A stretch of DNA of 64,000 nucleotides from Chloroflexota bacterium (GTDB taxonomy: Bacteria > Chloroflexota > Anaerolineae > Anaerolineales > Anaerolineaceae), in the NCBI GenBank assembly GCA_009773005.1, contig WOUT01000001.1, forward strand, positions 125,389 through 189,388, read 5' to 3'. This document shows, piece after piece, positions 59,809-64,000 of this stretch. The notes beneath the pieces were generated by a model that made no database searches, was not told the origin of the DNA, and saw only the letters and a list, made by a program, of their open reading frames with translations. The position numbers were made by a program, and so were the translations under genes. How positions within the stretch are numbered: the stretch's first letter is position 1; each line of letters opens with the position of its first letter.

Positions 59809-60462
59809 TTATAAATATTCTCTCAGGCTATGTTCAACCGCATACGCTGCGGCTTCAGCACGATTGCTCACGCCTAATTTCGATAGTATGCTGCTGACAT
59901 AATTTCGAACTGTACCTTCGCCCAGAAATAACGCCTTGGCAATTTCGCGATTTGTCCTTCCCTCAGAGACTAACAATAAAACATGTTTCTCTTGTTGTGA
60001 CAAAGTTGAGAATGCTGAGGCTTCTTCTTCTTTTACTGCTCGTCGTACTTCCTGAAAAACGCGTTGAGTTACCGCAGGATCGAGTAACGCTTCGCCGCGT
60101 CCGACAGCCTCAATCGCTCGCATTAAATCCTCTGCACCAATTTGTTTTAAAACATATCCTGATGCTCCAGCTCGTATCGCTGAAAATAACATATCGTCTT
60201 CAGCATATGATGTAAGCATAATGACTCTAATCTCTGGAAAATTCTTTGTAATTTCTTCACATGCTTCAATACCTGATGTGCCTGGCAGTCTTATATCCAT
60301 CAAAACAACATCTGGTAGTAACCGTTCTACTTGTTCGAGAGCTTCTTTGGCAGTGCCGGCTTCACCAATGACCTCAAAATGTGGGTGCCGTTCCAGCAAG
60401 GACTTAAGTCCCAACCTGACAACTTCGTGGTCATCTACTATAATGATCCGCTGTTTTGCCAT
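59809..60462 (-). CDS. NarL/LuxR-type response regulator (no adjacent kinase)
   Basis: [79 protein letters not shown]. Confidence 0.95.
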   Translation of the reverse strand: MAKQRIIIVDDHEVVRLGLKSLLERHPHFEVIGEAGTAKEALEQVERLLPDVVLMDIRLPGTSGIEACEEITKNFPEIRVIMLTSYAEDDMLFSAIRAGASGYVLKQIGAEDLMRAIEAVGRGEALLDPAVTQRVFQEVRRAVKEEEASAFSTLSQQEKHVLLLVSEGRTNREIAKALFLGEGTVRNYVSSILSKLGVSNRAEAAAYAVEHSLREYL

Positions 60463-60523
60463 ATCTCTCCTTCTAAGTATTTTGCACTATTGTTGAGGCA
60501 ATTATACTCGACTACAATAAATA

Positions 60524-61291
60524 TTAAATAATCTCCAGTGTTACCGGACAATGGTCAGATCCCTCTATATGATCGTGTATCACCACATCTTTTACGGAAT
60601 TTATCAATTCTTTTGAAACTAAGTAATAATCCAAGCGCCAGCCAATTCCTCTTTTTCGCGCATTAAATCGGTAAGTCCACCATGTGTATTGCACTTTTTC
60701 AGGATATAGACTACGAAAAGCATCAATAAAGCCATTGTCAATAAATTTACTAACCCAAATTCTCTCTTCAGGTAAAAAACCTGAATTTTTTTCATTTTCC
60801 TTGGGATTTGTTAAATCAATTTCTGTATGTGCAGTGTTAAAATCACCTGTAATTATTATCTTTTTTCCCTGGTTACGTTCTTCCTTACATACATCTAATA
60901 ATTTTTCATAGAATCTTAATTTGTATTCAACGCGGTCATATCCTCGTTGTCCATTTGGAAAATAAATATTGTAAAGCAAAATATTTTTATAAGAAGTTTG
61001 TATCACGCGACCTTCCCGATCAAATTCATCAACGCCAAAACCAGTTTTTGATGAAGTCAATATATCAGAATTCAATATATAAGTCGCAACCCCGCTATAT
61101 CCTGGTCGTATTGCAGAATTCCAAATATGTTTGTACCCCGGAATGTCGATATCGCCTTCGGCCAACTGCTCTTCTTTAGCCTTGATTTCTTGTAAACATA
61201 ATATATCGGGGGATAATTCAGCAATAGATTTCAAAAAATCTTTTTTTATAATTGCACGATACCCATTTACATTCCAGGTTGTTATTTTCAT
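60524..61291 (-). CDS. xth: Exodeoxyribonuclease III
   Basis: MKITTWNVNGYRA, LCLQEIKAKEEQL, GDFNTAHTEIDL, WRLDYYLVS, GSDHCPVTLEI. Confidence 0.95.
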   Translation of the reverse strand: MKITTWNVNGYRAIIKKDFLKSIAELSPDILCLQEIKAKEEQLAEGDIDIPGYKHIWNSAIRPGYSGVATYILNSDILTSSKTGFGVDEFDREGRVIQTSYKNILLYNIYFPNGQRGYDRVEYKLRFYEKLLDVCKEERNQGKKIIITGDFNTAHTEIDLTNPKENEKNSGFLPEERIWVSKFIDNGFIDAFRSLYPEKVQYTWWTYRFNARKRGIGWRLDYYLVSKELINSVKDVVIHDHIEGSDHCPVTLEII

Positions 61292-61360
61292 ACCCTAATC
61301 CCATGTCCCTATGTGGTAAACTTTGTATTCCTTCAATCAATTTTACTTGGTTTATATCTA

Positions 61361-61735
61361 ATGACAACAATAAATATTTCAAATCTGTCTAATCCAGGGT
61401 TCTCAATTACTGCACAACTTGCCCAATCATTTCTTTCTAAATTCTTGGGATTAATGTTCAAAAAAGAATTATTAATCAACCAAGGCATCGTTTTAGCAGA
61501 AAATTATGAATCCAAATTTAGTGCTTCAATTCACATGTTATTTATGAATTTTGATATTTGTGTTGTTTGGCTGGATAAAGATCTGCGAGTAATTGATGTA
61601 AAACACGCAAAAAAATGGCATTTTGCTTACTTTCCTAAAAAAGCTGCGCAATATGTCCTTGAATTACACTTTTCCAAAATTTCTGAATTCAATCTTGGCG
61701 ACCAACTTCAATTTGAATATGAAAAAAATATTTAG
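61361..61735 (+). CDS. DUF192 family protein
   Basis: AQSFLSKFLGLMFKKELLINQGIVL, SIHMLFMNFDICVVWLDKDLRVIDVKH. Start set at ATG 61361. Confidence 0.88.
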   Translation: MTTINISNLSNPGFSITAQLAQSFLSKFLGLMFKKELLINQGIVLAENYESKFSASIHMLFMNFDICVVWLDKDLRVIDVKHAKKWHFAYFPKKAAQYVLELHFSKISEFNLGDQLQFEYEKNI

Positions 61736-63131
61736 CGTTGTATTTATAATAATATTCCATTTGTTTATGCTTTCCTCGCCTGTCAAAGCTCAAGACATTT
61801 CAGAGCTTCCGGGTTATATAATCCAGCCGGGTGATTCATTAGAAGAAATAGCTGTAAAATTTGGGGTCTCTATTTCAGATTTGATCCAAATAAATAATAT
61901 CCCTAATCCTGACTTTATTTCACCGGGTCAAATATTAAAGATTCCCGGATTAACAGGAATCAGTGGAACAATTACACCCGTTGTCGTTGGGCTTGGTGAA
62001 TCTGCTGCTCGTCTGCTTATTAAATACCAAGCTGATAGCACAGCACTAATTAAAATAAATCGGATCACAAATTTATCGGAAATTTATGCCGGTTCGAATA
62101 TCCTGATACCTATCGTTGAAACAACAAAAAAAATAAGCCCGGTTGCCATCCTCGAACAAAACATGACTGAATTAGAAGAAGCTGTGTTCTTAAATGCAAA
62201 TCCGTACGAGCTTCTCTTCTTGAATCAAAAACCTGCCGACTATTTTGTTTTTTCTGGCGATTTATTATTTAAAATTCTTCTACCGGGAGAAAAACCTCTA
62301 CATCAATTATCCGCCTCAATTGAAGAAATAAACGTAAATCCACTTCCATTAAAACAAGGTGCGACCGCAACCATTCGCGTTAAAACAGACCTGCCTTTAA
62401 CTTTGGAAGGTCAAATAAATGGACACAAACTAAACTTTTTTACAACTGATAACAAAAATTATTATGCATTACAGGGAATAAATGCTATGGCAACGCCTGG
62501 TTTGACTGAGTTCAGACTTACCGGAATTGATGGAACAAAAACAGTTTTCTTGTATGAACAAAATATTTTGTTAGCCCCCGTCATTTTTGAAACAGACCCG
62601 CCTCTGAGTGTCGACCTTGAAAAAATTGATCCTAAACTCACAAAACCTGAAGACGAATTAATATTTTCCCTTACCTCACAAGTAATTCCAAAAAAATACT
62701 GGGAAGGTATTTTTATTAGCCCGGCATTTTATCAGGAATATACTTCCTTTTTTGGCAATCGTCGAACATACAATAACAATCCTGAAGTCACTTACCACAC
62801 TGGGGTTGATTTTGGCGGCGGAATGGGATTACCAATTGTTGCTCCTGCTCACGGCAAAGTTGTATATACCGGCTCATTATCTGTTAGAGGAAATGTCACT
62901 ATTATAGATCATGGATTAGGAGTATTTAGTGGATATTTTCATCAAAACAAGATTGATGTGAATGTGGGCGATTTTGTCACAAAGGGCCAAAAAATAGGCG
63001 AGGTGGGGAATTCTGGTCGTGTCAACGGTGCGGATGAATTTCAAGGCGCAGGCGCTCATCTTCACTGGGAATTATGGGTAAATGGAGTACAAGTTAATCC
63101 TCTTGATTGGTTAAATACTGCTTACCCATGA
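61719..63131 (+). CDS. Secreted LysM plus M23 peptidase protein
   Basis: Signal peptide MKKIFSVVFIIIFHLFML; LysM YIIQPGDSLEEIAVKFGVSISDLIQINN; M23 HTGVDFGGGMGLPIVAPAHGKVVYTG, HLHWELWVNG. Confidence 0.93.
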   Translation: MKKIFSVVFIIIFHLFMLSSPVKAQDISELPGYIIQPGDSLEEIAVKFGVSISDLIQINNIPNPDFISPGQILKIPGLTGISGTITPVVVGLGESAARLLIKYQADSTALIKINRITNLSEIYAGSNILIPIVETTKKISPVAILEQNMTELEEAVFLNANPYELLFLNQKPADYFVFSGDLLFKILLPGEKPLHQLSASIEEINVNPLPLKQGATATIRVKTDLPLTLEGQINGHKLNFFTTDNKNYYALQGINAMATPGLTEFRLTGIDGTKTVFLYEQNILLAPVIFETDPPLSVDLEKIDPKLTKPEDELIFSLTSQVIPKKYWEGIFISPAFYQEYTSFFGNRRTYNNNPEVTYHTGVDFGGGMGLPIVAPAHGKVVYTGSLSVRGNVTIIDHGLGVFSGYFHQNKIDVNVGDFVTKGQKIGEVGNSGRVNGADEFQGAGAHLHWELWVNGVQVNPLDWLNTAYP

Positions 63132-63174
63132 ATAAAACTTAAGGTATAATTATTATGTTAGGGAATATTATTTA

Positions 63175-64000
63175 ATGGAATCCAATATGGCGATTAATGA
63201 GAACTTTTGGATAAATTACCAAATTTCTGAAAACAACCTCGATTTAATTTACAACCACCTTTTAGAATCCCAGATTCCAGCAAATAAAAAAGAATTATCT
63301 TTTTTCTTGATTGGCGAAATCATTGACCAACAAAAAGTAGCTTTAAAAAAAGAGCGCCTCTCTGGTGGAGATGTTTACCTTCCAAAGGAAAGGTATCGTC
63401 CAGGTCAATCTTTAGTATTTCCTCTAAGAGATTGGCAAAAAGGTGAAGTGACTAATGTCAGAAAGGGCAATAATCCCGAGTATGAAGGGATGGAAATAAT
63501 TAGAGTTGAGTTCTCCTCTTCAGATATTAAATATTTCGCCTCGAATGTTTCAAACCACATCCTTAATAACCCTGCTGCGGTGGATGAAGCAGAGTTTCTT
63601 AATAGCAACCACATTATTGAAAATTATGCATCCTCATTAGCGAACAAGCTTGAAACAATATTGTCAAAAAATGACGATTTAGTGTGCATCGCAGGAAGTT
63701 ATTTCCCGCGTTCCTTGCTTGTTGATGTCAGTGTCGGGCATCTCAATTTATGTGAAGCAGTCCTTGAAATGGAAAGCGGAGGTCCGCTCACAACCCAGGA
63801 ATTGATCTCCCAAATTGAATTGCCGACCGATGTAAATGCTAATTTAACCGAGTTCTCTCTAAACTTGGCTCTTCAAGAGGATACGCGCTTTGACGAAGTC
63901 GGCCCAGCCGGAGAGACCCTATGGTTCTTAAACAGGTTGGAACCTGAAGAAGTCCGGTCGACACCTGCAACTCTGCAATATACAGGTCAAAACGTAGATT
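63175..64000 (+). CDS. Conserved hypothetical protein (partial, runs off right edge)
   Basis: Uninterrupted frame from ATG 63175 (MESNMAINENFWINYQISENNLDLIYNHLLES...) to the window end; TATAAT-like box about 25 bp upstream. Missing from the ORF track because it has no stop in the window. Confidence 0.75.
   Translation, partial: MESNMAINENFWINYQISENNLDLIYNHLLESQIPANKKELSFFLIGEIIDQQKVALKKERLSGGDVYLPKERYRPGQSLVFPLRDWQKGEVTNVRKGNNPEYEGMEIIRVEFSSSDIKYFASNVSNHILNNPAAVDEAEFLNSNHIIENYASSLANKLETILSKNDDLVCIAGSYFPRSLLVDVSVGHLNLCEAVLEMESGGPLTTQELISQIELPTDVNANLTEFSLNLALQEDTRFDEVGPAGETLWFLNRLEPEEVRSTPATLQYTGQNVD

Noticed and set aside
1-64000. CRISPR arrays, rRNA genes, prophage structural modules
   Set aside because: No regularly spaced repeats, no rRNA signatures, no capsid/terminase/tail genes seen.

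Overview
This 64 kb window looks like a chromosomal segment of a Chloroflexi/Anaerolineae-like bacterium. That placement is inferred from gene content and protein style; I ran no search. Most of it is housekeeping: plsX, tRNA-Leu(GAG), polyprenyl synthase, tatD, a phosphohexomutase, iscS-like/mnmA, trmI-like, nudix, L25, glpK, a NarL-type two-component system, typA/bipA, a cold-shock gene, nusB, pckA, pgpH-like/ybeY/dgkA, xth and an M23 peptidase. The most interesting blocks are: (1) a ~16.5 kb same-strand run (about 35.3-51.8 kb, minus) joining two molybdenum hydroxylases with opposite domain fusions, XdhC, two MocA-like transferases, a DHH/CBS pyrophosphatase-like protein, an LLM flavin/F420 oxidoreductase, CofC/CofD/CofE, an F420:NADPH reductase and an amidohydrolase, with a hairpin that could hide the Shine-Dalgarno of the first gene; (2) an MrfA/MrfB (YprA/YprB)-like helicase-exonuclease pair whose helicase carries an inserted HNH domain, preceded by a perfect palindrome and a tandem 14-mer at the promoter; (3) an IS110-family element with a structured upstream non-coding end (bridge-RNA candidate) next to a decayed endonuclease IV gene; (4) a tyrosine recombinase whose last codons lie inside the terminator of the cold-shock gene. 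No CRISPR array or rRNA was seen.
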